The notes under the pieces: generated by a model
The model's input: the letters and a program-made list of their open reading frames with translations, nothing else
The model's database searches: none
Told to the model about the DNA's origin: nothing
Position numbers and translations under genes: made by a program
Part shown: positions 52,334 to 63,627 of the stretch, one piece after another
Layout: each line of letters begins with the position of its first letter
Position numbering within the stretch: the first letter of the stretch is position 1
Source: Pseudarthrobacter sp. Fe7
GTDB lineage: Bacteria; Actinomycetota; Actinomycetes; Actinomycetales; Micrococcaceae
Direction of reading: 5' to 3'
Length of the DNA stretch: 64,000 bases
NCBI GenBank assembly: GCA_024372495.1
Contig: CP099977.1
Coordinates: forward strand, 1,240,001-1,304,000

Positions 52334-52350
52334 GCATCGCCCCTACCGTA

Positions 52351-52385
52351 TGCGGGGCCGGGCCAACCCTTGGCCCGGCCCCGCA
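52351..52385. terminator. Terminator after the purine permease
   Basis: Perfect 16-base arms (TGCGGGGCCGGGCCAA and its complement) around CCC. It closes the guaD-permease unit; xdhC starts 48 bases later. Confidence 0.85.
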
Positions 52386-52433
52386 CAGGACCGACAATGG
52401 ACACCACCGCCGCGCGGAAGAAGGAGTGCCGCC

Positions 52434-53670
52434 ATGCTTGACCTGATCCCTTCGCTCGGCTCGTGGCTGCCAAGGCCAGCAGGCCAGGAGTTTGCAGGCC
52501 AACAGTTCGCCGTTGCCACCATTGTGGCTGCTTCCGGTTCCGTGCCGCGGCCGGTGGGCACGTCCATGCTGGTCACCGGGTCCGGCCAGGTGCTGGGCAG
52601 CCTTTCCGGCGGCTGCGTGGAGGGCGCCGTGGTGGCGCTCGCCCAGGAGGCAATGGACGACGGCGCCACCCGCCACAGGACTTTCGGCTTCAGTTCCGCC
52701 GACGCCTTTGCCGCCGGGCTCACCTGCGGGGGAGAGCTGGAGATCCATATCCAGCCGGTGCCCGCGGCCACGTCCGAATCAGGGCATCCCCTGCGCGCCG
52801 CTCTGCTGCGTCTCGCGGGACTCCGCCCGGGCCAACCCGTGGCGCTGGTACGGCTGCTGGGCGGGCAAGGAGGCGCTGCCGTCGTAGTCTCCGACCCGGC
52901 TGCCTTCCGCCTGTCCGCCCACCCGGAGCGGCAGCGCTGCTGGACGGGGAACCGGCGCTGCAGGTGGAATCCCTGGTGCGCCACGGCAGCGCCGGGCTGG
53001 TCCGACTGGCGGGGCACGGGAAATGCGCTCCTGACCGGACCGGAGAACAGCCTTCGGGTGGGCCCGCCATCCTGGTGGAGTCCCGGCTGGCCCCGCCGCG
53101 CATGCTGGTTTTCGGCGCCAACGACTTTGGTGCCGCCCTGGTACCGGCCGCCAAGCTGCTGGGCTACCACGTGACCCTGGTGGACGCGCGCCCGGCCTTC
53201 GCGTCACAGCCCCGGTTCGCCGCTGCCGACCAGGTGGTCACTGAATGGCCGCACCGTTACCTGGCAACGGAAGCGGCGGCGGGACGGACGGACAGCCGCA
53301 CCGTGGCCGCCGTCCTCACCCATGACCCCAAGTTCGACATCCCCCTGCTGGAAACCGCGCTGGCCCTGGACCTGGCCTACCTGGGTGCCATGGGCTCCCG
53401 CCGGAGCCACCTCCAACGCGTTGACGAGGCTCCTTGCCGCGGGCGTCCCGCCGGAACGGATCGCCCAGCTGCACTCGCCCATTGGCCTGGATCTCGGCGC
53501 TGTGACCCCCGGCGAGGTGGCGGTGTCCATCACCGCCGAACTGATTGCCGCCCGGAGCCTGCGCGGCCAGCTGCCTGCCACTGCGGGAAACTTCCGGCAC
53601 CATCCATCAACACCCCGCGCCGGAACCGGCGCCCACAAACTTTGCCAGGCAGGAGATCGCATGGACATGA
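52434..53670 (+). CDS. XdhC-type molybdenum insertion/sulfuration factor, frameshifted
   Basis: Corrected length about 411 residues. N-terminal XdhC part: VATIVAASGSVPRPVGTSMLVTGSGQVLGSLSGGCVEGAVV; Rossmann part: PPRMLVFGANDFGAALVPAAKLLGYHVTLVDARPAFA and VLTHDPKFDIPLLETAL, AYLGAMGSRRSHLQRVDELLAAG. It prepares the Mo cofactor for xanthine dehydrogenase. Lesions: a loss around 52915-52930, GAGCTCC read as GAGGCTCC near 53429, and a probable extra A near 53587. The corrected stop overlaps the next gene (ATGA at 53667). Confidence 0.8.
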
Positions 53671-54593
53671 ACACCATCAAGGCGGTGGTCAGCACCACCG
53701 ACCCCGCACAATGGCGCGAAGGGGATGCCTGGCTTGCCGGCGGCACAGTCCTCTTCTCCTACGGCAGCTACGCCTTCGGTCCACGGCCACTTGAGCGGCT
53801 GCTTGACCTTGGGCCGGCCGGATGGGAGCCCATCACCGTCACCGGCCACGGCATTGACTTGGCCGCTACCTGCACCATCGCCGGGCTGTACAGCCTTCCC
53901 GGTGGGCCGGAGGTATCGGGCCGCAACTGGCCCGGGCTGCACTTGGTCCGGGCGTGCTGCGATTCCTTCGTGGCCTCGTTCAAGGTGTGGAACATGTCCA
54001 CCGTGGGCGGGAACCTCTGCACTTCGCTGCCCGCCGGTCCCGTCATCTCGCTGTGCGCGGGACTGGACGGTGTGGCCACCCTCCTCGCGCCCGGCGGCGG
54101 CAGCCGCACGGTCCCGGTGGCAGACTTCATCACCGGGGACGCGGCGAACTGCCTGGCACCTGGCGAACTGCTCCGCAGCATCCACCTCCCGGCGTCGGCC
54201 CTTTCCTCAAGGGTGGCGTTCCGCCGCCTCTCGCTGAGCAACCTGGGGCGGTCCGGGGTGCTGCTGGTTGGAAGGCTCGACGCCGGTACCGCCCTGGTGC
54301 TGACCGTCACCGCCGCCACCAAGCGGCCGGTGCAGTTGCGCTTCGACCGGCTGCCGGACGCTGACCTGCTGGCCGCCGCCCTGGATGATGCCATCCCGGC
54401 GGAGCTCTACCACGACGACATCCACGGGCTCCCGGCCTGGCGACGCGACATGACTTACCGGCTGGCCGAGGAAATCCGTGCGGAACTGGCAGCGCCCGAA
54501 GGAACGCCGGGACTGGCAGTGTCCGGCGACTTCTGGCCTCCCCGGGCCGAGGGGCCGGCTACCGGGCACACCACACTTGCGAAAGGGGCCTGA
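53661..54593 (+). CDS. Xanthine dehydrogenase-type FAD-binding subunit
   Basis: 310 residues. FAD-binding parts: [49 protein letters not shown] and [10 protein letters not shown]. This is the medium (FAD) subunit of molybdenum hydroxylases, passing electrons from FeS clusters to NAD. Start ATG 53661 follows AGGAG; ATG 53667 is an alternative that gives ATGA coupling to xdhC. Two bases precede the next gene. Confidence 0.87.
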   Translation: MDMNTIKAVVSTTDPAQWREGDAWLAGGTVLFSYGSYAFGPRPLERLLDLGPAGWEPITVTGHGIDLAATCTIAGLYSLPGGPEVSGRNWPGLHLVRACCDSFVASFKVWNMSTVGGNLCTSLPAGPVISLCAGLDGVATLLAPGGGSRTVPVADFITGDAANCLAPGELLRSIHLPASALSSRVAFRRLSLSNLGRSGVLLVGRLDAGTALVLTVTAATKRPVQLRFDRLPDADLLAAALDDAIPAELYHDDIHGLPAWRRDMTYRLAEEIRAELAAPEGTPGLAVSGDFWPPRAEGPATGHTTLAKGA

Positions 54594-54595
54594 GC

Positions 54596-57435
54596 ATGGC
54601 CATCAACATCAATGGCGCAGCGGCCGAAACGGACCCCCGCCCGGGCCAGTGCCTCCGGACCTTCCTCCGGGAACAGGGAAACCTCGGCGTGAAGAAGGGC
54701 TGCGACGGCGGCGACTGTGGTGCCTGCACCGTGCACGTCGACGGGACACCGGTCCACAGCTGCATCTACCCTGCGGTCCGGGCGGAGGGGCATTCCGTCA
54801 CCACCATTGAGGGGCTGGCTGCCGCTGCTGACGGCGGAGACGGCAAGCTGCATCCGGTGCAGGAGCAATTCCTGGAGCGCCAGGGGTTCCAGTGCGGCTT
54901 CTGCACCGCCGGCATGCTGATGACGGCGGCAACGTTCAGTGATGCGCAGAAGGAGAACCTGCCCCGCAGCCTCAAAGGCAACCTCTGCCGGTGCACCGGC
55001 TACCGCGCCATCGCGGATGCAATCTGCGGGGATGCCGGCCATCCCGATCCCCACGGTCCGGGCTCCGGCATCGCGGGGGAGGGCCAGCCGGACCCTGAGC
55101 CGGGCCAGCCTGGGTGACGACGTGCCCGCGCCCGCCAGCCGCGCAGTGGTTACCGGAGCCTGCCCGCTACACGCTGGACGTTCCTGCAGGGCAGGCTCCA
55201 GGGGCTCCTCCACCTGAAAATCCTTCGCTCGCCGCACGCCCATGCCCGGGTGGTGTCCATCGATGCTGATGCTGCCCTTGAAGTTCCGGGCGTGGTTGCG
55301 GTCTTCACCCACAAAGACGCGCCGGAGCAGCTGTTCTCCACGGCCCAGCATGAGCTCTTCACGGATGACCCGGACGATACCCGGGTACTCGATGACGTGG
55401 TCCGTTTCATCGGGCAGCGCGTGGCCGCCGTAGTGGCGGAATCCGTGGCCGCCGCGGAAGCAGGCGTCCGTGCGCTGCAGGTGGATTATGAGGAGCTTCC
55501 CGCCGTGTCGTCGCCCCAGGACGCCTTGCTTCCGGGTGCGCCGCAGGTCCACGGGGACAAGGACGCAGCCACTGCCCGCATCTCCCGGCCGGGCCGGAAT
55601 GTGGTGGCGGAGCCTGCACTCGGAGTTGGGAAACGTGGCCGGTGGCTTCGCCGAAGCCGACTTCATCCACGAACACACGTACCAAACCCAGCGGGTGCAG
55701 CACGTGGCGCTGGAAACCCACGCGGCCATCGCGTCCGTTGACCCCGACGGACGGCTGCGGGTCCGCACCTCCAGCCAGGTCCCGTTCCTGGTCCGCCGGA
55801 CGCTGTGCCGGGTGTTTGGGCTGGAAGAGGACAAGGTACATGTGGTGGCCGGCAGGGTTGGCGGTGGCTTCGGCGGCAAGCAGGAAGTCCTCACCGAGGA
55901 CCTCGTGGCGCTCGCCGCCCTGAAACTCAAGCGGCCCGTCCAGCTGGAACTGACCCGCACCGAACAGTTCACCGCCACCACTACGCGGCACCCGTTCACC
56001 ATCAAGCTGAAGGCCGGGGCCAGCAAGGACGGCCGGCTCACGGCCCTGGAGCTGGACGTGGTGACCAACACCGGTGCGTACGGAAACCACGGTCCCGGCG
56101 TCATGTTCCACGGCTGCGGCGAGTCACTGGCGGTGTACAACTGTGCCAACAAGAAGGTGGACGCCCACTCGGTGTACACCAACACCGTCCCGGCAGGGGC
56201 GTTCCGTGGTTATGGACTCAGCCAGATGATCTTCGCCATCGAGTCCGCCATGGATGAGCTGGCCGCCGGGATCGGGATGGACCCACTCGAGTTCCGCCGC
56301 CGGAACATGGTCCGCGAAGGGGACCACATGCTGTCCACCCAGCCGGACCCGGAAGAGGACGTCCACTACGGCAGCTACGGCCTGGACCAGTGCCTTGACC
56401 TGGTCCGGGACGCCCTTGACCGCGGCAAGGCACGCTACCGGGATGCAGGCCTGGCCGATCTTGGCCCCGACTGGATGGTGGGCGAAGGAACGGCGCTGTC
56501 CATGATTGACACTGTCCCGCCGCGCGGCCACTTCGCCCATTCCCGCCTGCGGCTCCTGCCGGACGGAACATACCAGGCCGACGTCGGGACAGCCGAGTTC
56601 GGCAATGGCACCACCACGGTGCACGCCCAGGCTGGCCGCCACGGCGCTGTCCACGGAGGCATCGCGGGTGGCGGTGCGGCAGTCGGACACAGACCTGGTG
56701 GAGCACGATACCGGCGCGTTCGGCTCGGCCGGCACCGTGGTGGCCGGCAAGGCCACCTTGGCCGCCGCCGAGGAACTGGCGGTACGGATCCGGGCGTTCG
56801 CCGCCGGTATCCGGCAGACCCAGGCGTCCGCCTGCGTCCTGGACGGGGACGCCGTGGTGATTGACGGAACCCCCGTGGCAATGGCGGAACTGGCCCAGGC
56901 GGCCGCGGATGCCGGCGTCGAACTCGCTGCCGAAGGGCGCTGGGGCGGTACCCCACGCTCGGTCGCGTTCAACGCGCATGGCTTCCGCGTGGCCGTGAAC
57001 CGCGGCACCGGCGAGCTGAGGATCCTGCAAAGCGTGCAGGCCGCCGACGCCGGCGTGGTGGTCAACCCGCGCCAGTGCCGCGGACAGATCGAGGGCGGAA
57101 TCGCCCAGGCCCTTGGCGCCACGCTGTACGAGGAAGTGGTGGTGGACGACGCCGGAAAGGTCACCACGGACATCCTGCGGCAGTACCACATCCCTACTTT
57201 CGCGGACGTGCCGCGCAGCGAGGTGTACTTCGCTGACACCAACGACAAGCTGGGGCCCCTGGGCGCCAAGTCAATGAGTGAGAGCCCGTTCAATCCGGTG
57301 GCGCCGGCGCTTGCCAACGCCATCCGGAATGCCACAGGAGTGCGGTTCGCGTCGCTGCCCATCGCCCGGGACCGGATCTACCTGGGCCTAAAGGAAGCGG
57401 GGCTGGTGCCTGGGTTGGAGCACGTACCCGCCTAG
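54596..57435 (+). CDS. Fused [2Fe-2S]/molybdopterin subunit of xanthine dehydrogenase-type enzyme, five +1 frameshifts
   Basis: Corrected length 944 residues. Residues 1-160: first cluster in [16 protein letters not shown], second in CGFCTAG and CRCTGYR. From about 190: Mo domains with [41 protein letters not shown] and [16 protein letters not shown], the last with the catalytic-type Glu. It hydroxylates hypoxanthine/xanthine to urate. Insertions near 55109, 55159, 55194, 55612 and 56630 are each AGCT read with an extra base; removing all five leaves one continuous frame. Domain fusion is rarer than separate subunits. Confidence 0.85.
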
Positions 57436-57522
57436 GCCAACGCCGGGGTCACATCCATCCCCCGAAGCACCCAAAGCGGGGCGGATCCGACGTCAGCTTG
57501 CATCGTTGCATATAGTCGGGGG

Positions 57523-58505
57523 ATGGAACAGCGGATTTTAGGCAAGACCGGACGGAACGTCTCCATTGTGGGGCTCGGTACCTGGCAGGCTCGGCGCGGA
57601 CTGGGGCAACGTGGACCCGGCGCAGGCGCAGGCCATCCTCGCAGCCTCCGTGGAGGCAGGCGTTACCCTCTTCGACACCGCCGATGTATACGGCGACGGG
57701 AAGAGCGAGCAGGCCATCGGGAAGTTCCGGGCGGAGAACCCGGGTTCCGGCGTCACGGTTGCCACCAAGATGGGCCGCCGGATGGAACAGCGGCCGGAGA
57801 ACTACACCCTTGCCAACTTCCGCCAGTGGGTTGACCGGTCCCGGAAGAACCTGGGCACGGACACCCTGGACCTGGTCCAGCTGCACTGCCCGCCCACCCC
57901 GGTGTACAGCAGCAACGAGGTCTACGACGCGCTGGATACCCTGGTTTCCGAAGGCGCCATCCGCAACTACGGCGTCTCCGTGGAGCGTACGGACGAGGCC
58001 CTCGAAGCCATCCGCCACGAGGGAACCGCTTCGGTCCAGATCATCCTGAACGCCTTCCGGCTCAAGCCCCTGGACGAAGTCCTGCCGGCCGCCAAAGCCG
58101 CGGGGGTAGGCATTATTGCCCGTGTCCCGTTGGCATCGGGCCTGCTGTCCGGCAAGTATTCCAAGGACACCACGTTCGCCGAGAACGACCACCGGAACTA
58201 CAACCGCAAGGGCGAGGCCTTCGACGTCGGGGAGACCTTCTCCGGCGTCGACTTCGAGCCTGGGCCTCAAGGCGGTCAAGGAGTTCGAGCAGCTGGTGCC
58301 GAAGGGCGCCACCACTGCGCAGGCGGCCATCGCATGGATTGCCGCGCAGGACGGCGTCACCACCGTCATCCCCGGAGCCCGCAACGTAGAGCAGGCCCAG
58401 GCCAACGCTGCCGCGGCTGCGGTCAGCGTCGGCAAGGAGTTCGACGACGGTGTCCGCTGGATCTACGACCACTACTTCCGCGAGGCCATCCACCCCCGCT
58501 GGTAG
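57523..58505 (+). CDS. Aldo/keto reductase, two +1 frameshifts
   Basis: Corrected length 326 residues. ILGKTGRNVSIVGLGTWQLGADWGNVD, LFDTADVYGDGKSEQAIGKF with catalytic Asp and Tyr, TVATKMGRR with Lys, and DLVQLHCPPTPVY with His. NADPH-dependent carbonyl reductase; substrate unknown. CAGCTCG reads CAGGCTCG near 57589 and GAGCTGG reads GAGCCTGG near 58260. Confidence 0.88.
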
Positions 58506-58525
58506 CGGCGGGACCCACGTTGGCT

Positions 58526-59182
58526 GTGGCGGAGCCTGCTTCCGGCATCACGGCGTTCGTTGAGCGGCTTGCGGCTGTGGAGTTGGGTCCTGCGTGCACC
58601 AACTTTTTCGACTACTCAGTCCCGGAGAATGCGCTTCGCCGCCAGAACCTGGAAATTTACCTGCAGGAGATGCTGGGCCAGCGGCCCAAGGTGTTGCTGG
58701 TGGGGGAGGCTCCGGGCTTCAGGGGCATGCGGATTACCGGAGTGCCCTTTACCAACCGGGTTATCCTCGGAGGCCCCGCCAACAGCTTTGGGATGTTCGG
58801 TCCAGGCAAGGGGTACGTGCTGCCGCCCGAAGCTGCAGGGGTGGCCGCGGAACCCACCGCAACGGTGCTGTGGCAGGTGCTGGAAGAGGTGGGGCTTCTT
58901 CCATTGCTGTGGAGTGCCTTCCCCTGGCATCCGCACCGCGTGGGGCAGCCGTTGTCCAACCGAACGCCCAAGCCCTCCGAGACCAAGCTCGGCACGCCCT
59001 TCTGGCAGGACCTTGCGGCTCTCTTTGACATTACGTCCATTGTGGCGGTGGGCAATGTGGCCCAGCACAGCCTGCAACGCAGCGGCCTCGACGTACCGAA
59101 GATCCGGCATCCCGCCCACGGAGGCAGATCCGGCTTCAAGAACGGGCTGGAGCAACTGTTGGAAGGCGGGATGCAGGCCTGA
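58526..59182 (+). CDS. Uracil-DNA glycosylase superfamily protein
   Basis: About 218 residues from a GTG (a TTG at 58520 is also possible). KVLLVGEAPGFRGMRITGVPFTN is the first UDG motif, LLWSAFPWHPHR the central motif, and IRHPAHGGRSGF the leucine-loop His motif. It would remove uracil or a related base from DNA. The frame is intact. Confidence 0.82.
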   Translation: MAEPASGITAFVERLAAVELGPACTNFFDYSVPENALRRQNLEIYLQEMLGQRPKVLLVGEAPGFRGMRITGVPFTNRVILGGPANSFGMFGPGKGYVLPPEAAGVAAEPTATVLWQVLEEVGLLPLLWSAFPWHPHRVGQPLSNRTPKPSETKLGTPFWQDLAALFDITSIVAVGNVAQHSLQRSGLDVPKIRHPAHGGRSGFKNGLEQLLEGGMQA

Positions 59183-59238
59183 GCTGAATTCTCATCGTCC
59201 GGTCTTGAATGTCGTATCCCGTTGTCATGATGGGTTTA

Positions 59239-59806
59239 TGGGGATAGCGGCGGTGGTGAAGGCGTTCGGGGATATCCGGGCGCCCAGGCTGTTGCCGCGC
59301 CGGGTGTGCCGGTGCAGGCGCGGGAGATGGCCGGCGGGACCTGGTGGCGGGCGGGTTCGTTCTACCGGGTGTTGGTGGATCCGCGGGACGGGGCGCCGCT
59401 GGAGATCGGGGGGCGGGTGACCGGTGCGGCGCGATGCGGGCGTGGCTGCGGATGCGGGATGGCAAGTGTCCGTTCCCGGGCTGCAGCAATAACTCGTTGG
59501 ACAACGATGCCGACCATATTTTGCCTGGGCCAGCGGCGGCACCACGGGGATCTCCAATTTGGGACAGCCCTGCCCGAAGCACCATAAACTCAGGCACACC
59601 ACTGGTTGGGCACCAACACCGGCCAGCAAGGACGAACCACCGGGCTGGACCTCACCCACCGGCCGGCACTATCCAAGCGAACATCAGGACTGGGAACCAA
59701 CCCGCTGGCCGGGGGGGGGGCTGGTAACGGGCAGCGTCGACATCGTTCGGCAGGCCGGGACCCCTTGGGAGGATGCCCTGGAGCAGTTCCTGCGCGTCCA
59801 CGCCTG
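59239..59806 (+). pseudogene. DUF222/HNH endonuclease-like remnant
   Basis: Fragments in several frames: VPVQAREMAGGTWWRAGSFYRVLVDPRDGAPLEIG, MRDGKCPFPGCSNNSLDNDADHI and GQPCPKHHKLRHTTGW, then PPGWTSPTGRHYPSEHQDWEP. The zinc/HNH core is recognisable, but about 300 N-terminal residues are absent and at least three frame breaks occur, including a run of eleven G at 59711-59721. This family is highly repeated in actinobacteria, and this copy looks dead. Confidence 0.8.
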
Positions 59807-59852
59807 ACCACCCTCGGGTGCTAGGGGAGGTCGGGTGCTGGTTGAGCCAGCA

Positions 59853-60497
59853 CTACTGGAGAAGTCCCGGCTGGTCGGGCGTATCCACGTCCTCGCCGGT
59901 GGACTGGTCGCTGCAGTCCACCTCGTCCACCAGGTCCGGATGACTCCGCAGGAAGCCGCGTGCCCCGGCGTCGCCCGTCACCGTTGCGCACACGGCCTCC
60001 CGCAGGGAGGCGTCGATGAGCAGGGGGTGCCCGCGGAGGAGCGCCGCTTCTTCGCCCGCGCCGGGACTGTCGCGACGGCGGTAAGCGGCTGCGGTGATCC
60101 GGCCCCGCTGGTGCCGGGCCAGCAGCCGCCTTACCGTTTCAGGTGTGAGGCCCGGCTGGTCTACGAGGGCGATCAGGAGGTGCTCTGCCGCATCCACGAC
60201 CTGGTTGCCGAGGAGGAAAGAACTGCCCATGCCTGACTCCCAGAGTGCGTTGGACACCACGCGGTATCCGTCCAAGTTGGCGGCTGCTGCAACGTCCGTG
60301 GCACCGGCGCCCAGGACAACCACAACCTCCCGGCAGCCGCCGTCGAGAAGTGTTGCGGCAACTGCTTCCACCAGCGGGCGCCCGCGGTAGGGCAGCATGG
60401 CTTTCGGGCCCAGACCCAGGCGGGTGCCCGCCCCGGCGGCGAGGACCACCCCTGTGGTCCTGTTGCCAGCCGAGCCGGTCCCGTTACTCTCACCCAT
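59853..60497 (-). CDS. Molybdenum cofactor nucleotidyltransferase (MobA/MocA-like)
   Basis: 214 residues. GVVLAAGAGTRLGLGPKAMLPYRGRPLVEAV is the nucleotide-binding signature, with LIALVDQPGLTPETVRRLL further on. Enzymes of this group attach CMP or GMP to molybdopterin; the MocA type supplies xanthine dehydrogenase-family enzymes. Its presence near XdhC and the Mo subunit supports that role. Intact. Confidence 0.85.
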   Translation of the reverse strand: MGESNGTGSAGNRTTGVVLAAGAGTRLGLGPKAMLPYRGRPLVEAVAATLLDGGCREVVVVLGAGATDVAAAANLDGYRVVSNALWESGMGSSFLLGNQVVDAAEHLLIALVDQPGLTPETVRRLLARHQRGRITAAAYRRRDSPGAGEEAALLRGHPLLIDASLREAVCATVTGDAGARGFLRSHPDLVDEVDCSDQSTGEDVDTPDQPGLLQ

Positions 60498-60575
60498 AGC
60501 TGCACCCTAGCCAATGCCAAAGCAGTCGGGGCAGCCCCATTGGGAAACTGACCCGACTGCTGCCGGCGGTGATTC

Positions 60576-63317
60576 TCAGGCTTCGCCGCCCGCGCCACCG
60601 GTGGTGCCGGCGTTCACATCCAGGAGTTTGTAGCGGTCCATGGCGTACGACGGCGCGCCCTCGTCCACTTCGCCCCTTGCCGCGAGCATCTGCAGCACTT
60701 TCACCACGATGGAGTGGGTGTCGTTCTTGAAGTAGCGGCGGGCTGCTGCGCGGGTGTCGGAGAAGCCGAAGCCGTCGGCGCCGAGGGTGGCGTATTCGTT
60801 GGGGATGAATTGTCGGATCTGGTCGGGGACGGCTTTCATGTAGTCGGAGACGGCGACGATGGGGCCGGTGGCGCCTTCGAGTTGTTGGGTGACGAAGGGG
60901 ACGCGGGCGGGTTGGCCGGGGTTGAGGAAGGCTTCTTCTTCGGCGGCGAGGCCGTCGCGGCGCAGTTCGTTCCAGGAGGTGACGGACCAGACGTCTGCGG
61001 AGACGTTCCAGTCGTCGGCGAGGATGCGCTGGGCTTCGATGGCCCAGGGCACGGAGACGCCGGAGGCGAGGATCTGGGTGCGGGGACCGTCGATCTTTGC
61101 CGGGGCGGCGAGGTAGATGCCCTTGATGACGCCTTCGACGTCGAGGTTTTCGGGTTCGGCGGGCTGGATGATGGGTTCGTTGTACACGGTGAGGTAGTAC
61201 ATGACGTTTTTGTCGGTTGAGTTTTCCCCGTACATCCGTTCCAGGCCGGAGCGGACGATGTGTCCGATTTCGTAGCCGTAGGCGGGGTCGTAGGTGAGGA
61301 CGGCGGGGTTGGTGGAGGCCAGGAGGGGGAGTGGCCGTCGGCGTGCTGGAGGCCTTCGCCGGTGAGGGTGGTCCGTCCTGCGGTGGCGCCGATGATGAAG
61401 CCGCGGGTCATTTGGTCGCCGGCGGCCCAGAAGGCGTCGCCGGTGCGCTGGAAGCCGAACATGGAGTAGAACACGTAGACCGGGACCAGGGGTACGCCGT
61501 GGGTGGCGTAGGAGGTGCCGGCGGCGGTGAAGGCTGCTACGGCGCCGGCTTCGTTGATGCCGGGGTGGATCAGTTGGCCGGCGGGGGATTCCTTGTAGGC
61601 CAGGACGAGGTCCCGGTCCACGGACAGGTAGTTCTGGCCCTTGGGGTTGTAGATCTTGGCGGTGGGGAAGAACGCGTCCATGCCGAATGTGCGGGCTTCG
61701 TCGGGGATGATTGGGGCGATGTGCTTGCCGAAGCTCTTGTCCCGCATCAGGTCCTTCAGGAGTCTGACGAACGCCATGGTGGTGGCGGCCTGTTGCTTGC
61801 CCGAGCCGCGCTTGGCTACCTCGTAGGACTTGGCCTCGGGCAGCACGATCTCGGCGTGGGTGTCGCGGCGTTCCGGGACGGCTCCGCCCAGGGCGGCGCG
61901 GCGTTCCATCATGTATTTGATTTCCGGGGCGTCGGTACCGGGGTGGTAGTACGGCGGTTGGTAGGAGTCTTTTTCCAGCTGCTCGTCGGTGACCGGGATC
62001 CGTAGGTGGTCGCGGAACTTCTTCAGGTCATCAAGGGTCAGCTTCTTCATTTGGTGGGTCGCGTTGCGGCCCTCGAAGTGTGGTCCGAGTCCGTAGCCTT
62101 TGACGGTGTGGGCGAGGATGACGGTGGGTTTGCCCTGGAATTCGGTGGCGGCTTTGTAGGCGGCGTAGACCTTGCGGTAGTCGTGGCCGCCGCGTTTGAG
62201 GTTCCAGATCTGGTCATCGGTGAGGTCCGCGACGAGGTCTTTGGTTTGTGGGGTTTTGCCGAAGAAGTGTTCGCGGACGAACCCGCCGGATTCGGCTTTG
62301 TAGGTCTGGTAGTCCCCGTCGACGGTTTCGTTCATGATTTTCACGAGCGAGCCGTCGGTGTCGCGGGTGAGCAGGTCATCCCATTCCCGGCCCCAGACGA
62401 CCTTGATCACGTTCCAGCCCGCGCCGCGGAAGAACGCTTCGAGTTCCTGCATGATCTTGCCGTTGCCCCGGACCGGGCCGTCGAGGCGCTGGAGGTTGCA
62501 GTTGATGACGAAGTTCAGGTTGTCCAGGTTCTCGTTCGCGGCGAGCCTGGAGCAGGCCGCGGGACTCGGGCTCGTCCATTTCGCCGTCGCCCAGGAACGC
62601 CCAGACCTGCTGGTCGGAGGTGTCTTTCAGGCCCCGGTTGTGCAGGTAGCGGTTGTTCTGGGCCTGGTAGATCGCGTTCATCGGGCCGATGCCCATGGAC
62701 ACGGTGGGGAATTCCCAGAAGTGCGGCATCAGGCGCGGGTGCGGGTAGGAGGACAGGGCGTGGCCTTCGCGGGACTTTTCCTGCCGGAACCCGTCAAGGT
62801 CTTCCTCGGACAGGCGTCCTTCCATGAAGGCCCGGGCGTACATGCCGGGGGAGGCGTGGCCCTGGAAGAAGACCTGGTCCCCGCCGCCGGGGTGGTCCTT
62901 GCCGCGGAAGAAGTGGTTGAAGCCGACCTCGTACAGGGTCGCGGCGCCGGCGTAGGTGGAGATGTGTCCGCCGACTCCGATATCGGGCCGCTGGGCCCGG
63001 TGCACCATGACCGCGGCGTTCCACCGCATGTAGGCCCGGTAGCGGCGTTCGAATTCCTCGTTGCCCGGGAACGCAGCTTCCTGGTCCACCGGGATGGTGT
63101 TCACGTAATCGGTGGTGGTCACCATCGGCACCCCGACGCTCTGCGCGCCCGCGCGCTGCAGCAGGCTCCGCATGATGTATTGGGCACGCTCGGTGCCCTG
63201 TTCCCTGATCAACGCATCCAGGGACTCAACCCACTCGGCAGTCTCTTCCGGATCACGATCAGGCAGCTGGTTAGTCAACCCGCTGAGGATATGGGAGGTA
63301 TCTTCTCCTGCAGCCAT
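60576..63317 (-). CDS. aceE: Pyruvate dehydrogenase E1 component, homodimeric, two frameshifts
   Basis: Corrected length 913 residues. [21 protein letters not shown], thiamine-binding [17 protein letters not shown] with downstream [32 protein letters not shown], and C-terminal [19 protein letters not shown]. It decarboxylates pyruvate with thiamine diphosphate. CAGCTCG reads CAGGCTCG near 62546 on the coding strand (correction: [15 protein letters not shown]), and one C is lost at 61325-61329. Both hit an essential-type gene, which argues for sequence error. Confidence 0.92.
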
Positions 63318-63627
63318 GGCAGCCTCTTTTCATCGTTGAATGCGACACGTGCATGTTTTCGTATTGTGAGAAAACATTATTGCTATACGAGATTAGAGAG
63401 CGCTGGGCGAGTGGTCAACGTGATGGGTGCCACGAGACCCGAATGCTGGGGCGTGGGCTTCGAAGAAACGGATTATGACCGGCTGGCGACTCTGCAGCCA
63501 CTTGACCCTCAGTGACCCGAGTCATACTCTTATTTCACTATTCAATATCTCATTTCCGCACTGTGGAATAACAGAAACGGCTCCAGTCGGCCTCACCACG
63601 CGGGATATCCATAGAATTGAGACCCTC
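63318..63627. other. Divergent promoter region of aceE and an NCS1 permease
   Basis: About 310 bases. It holds the palindrome at 63353-63377 close to the aceE start and AT-rich DNA (63530-63560) towards the permease. No gene seen. Confidence 0.55.
63353..63377. promoter_or_regulatory. ATGTTTTC-N9-GAAAACAT palindrome upstream of aceE
   Basis: Perfect 8-base arms at 63353-63360 and 63370-63377, 36-60 bases before the aceE ATG. On the minus strand it contains CACAATACGAAAA, one base different from the core of the malic enzyme element (CATAATACGAAAA), so the same regulator may act on both. Confidence 0.65.

Noticed and set aside
52278-53174. An upstream start for xdhC at 52278
   Set aside because: It would place the start inside the permease gene and across the terminator at 52351-52385; ATG 52434 has a good AAGGAG site.
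58530-58542. GGAGCCTGC in the uracil-DNA glycosylase start region
   Set aside because: The motif looks like the insertion signature, but removing a base would break the link between the start codons and the intact frame, so it is taken as natural.
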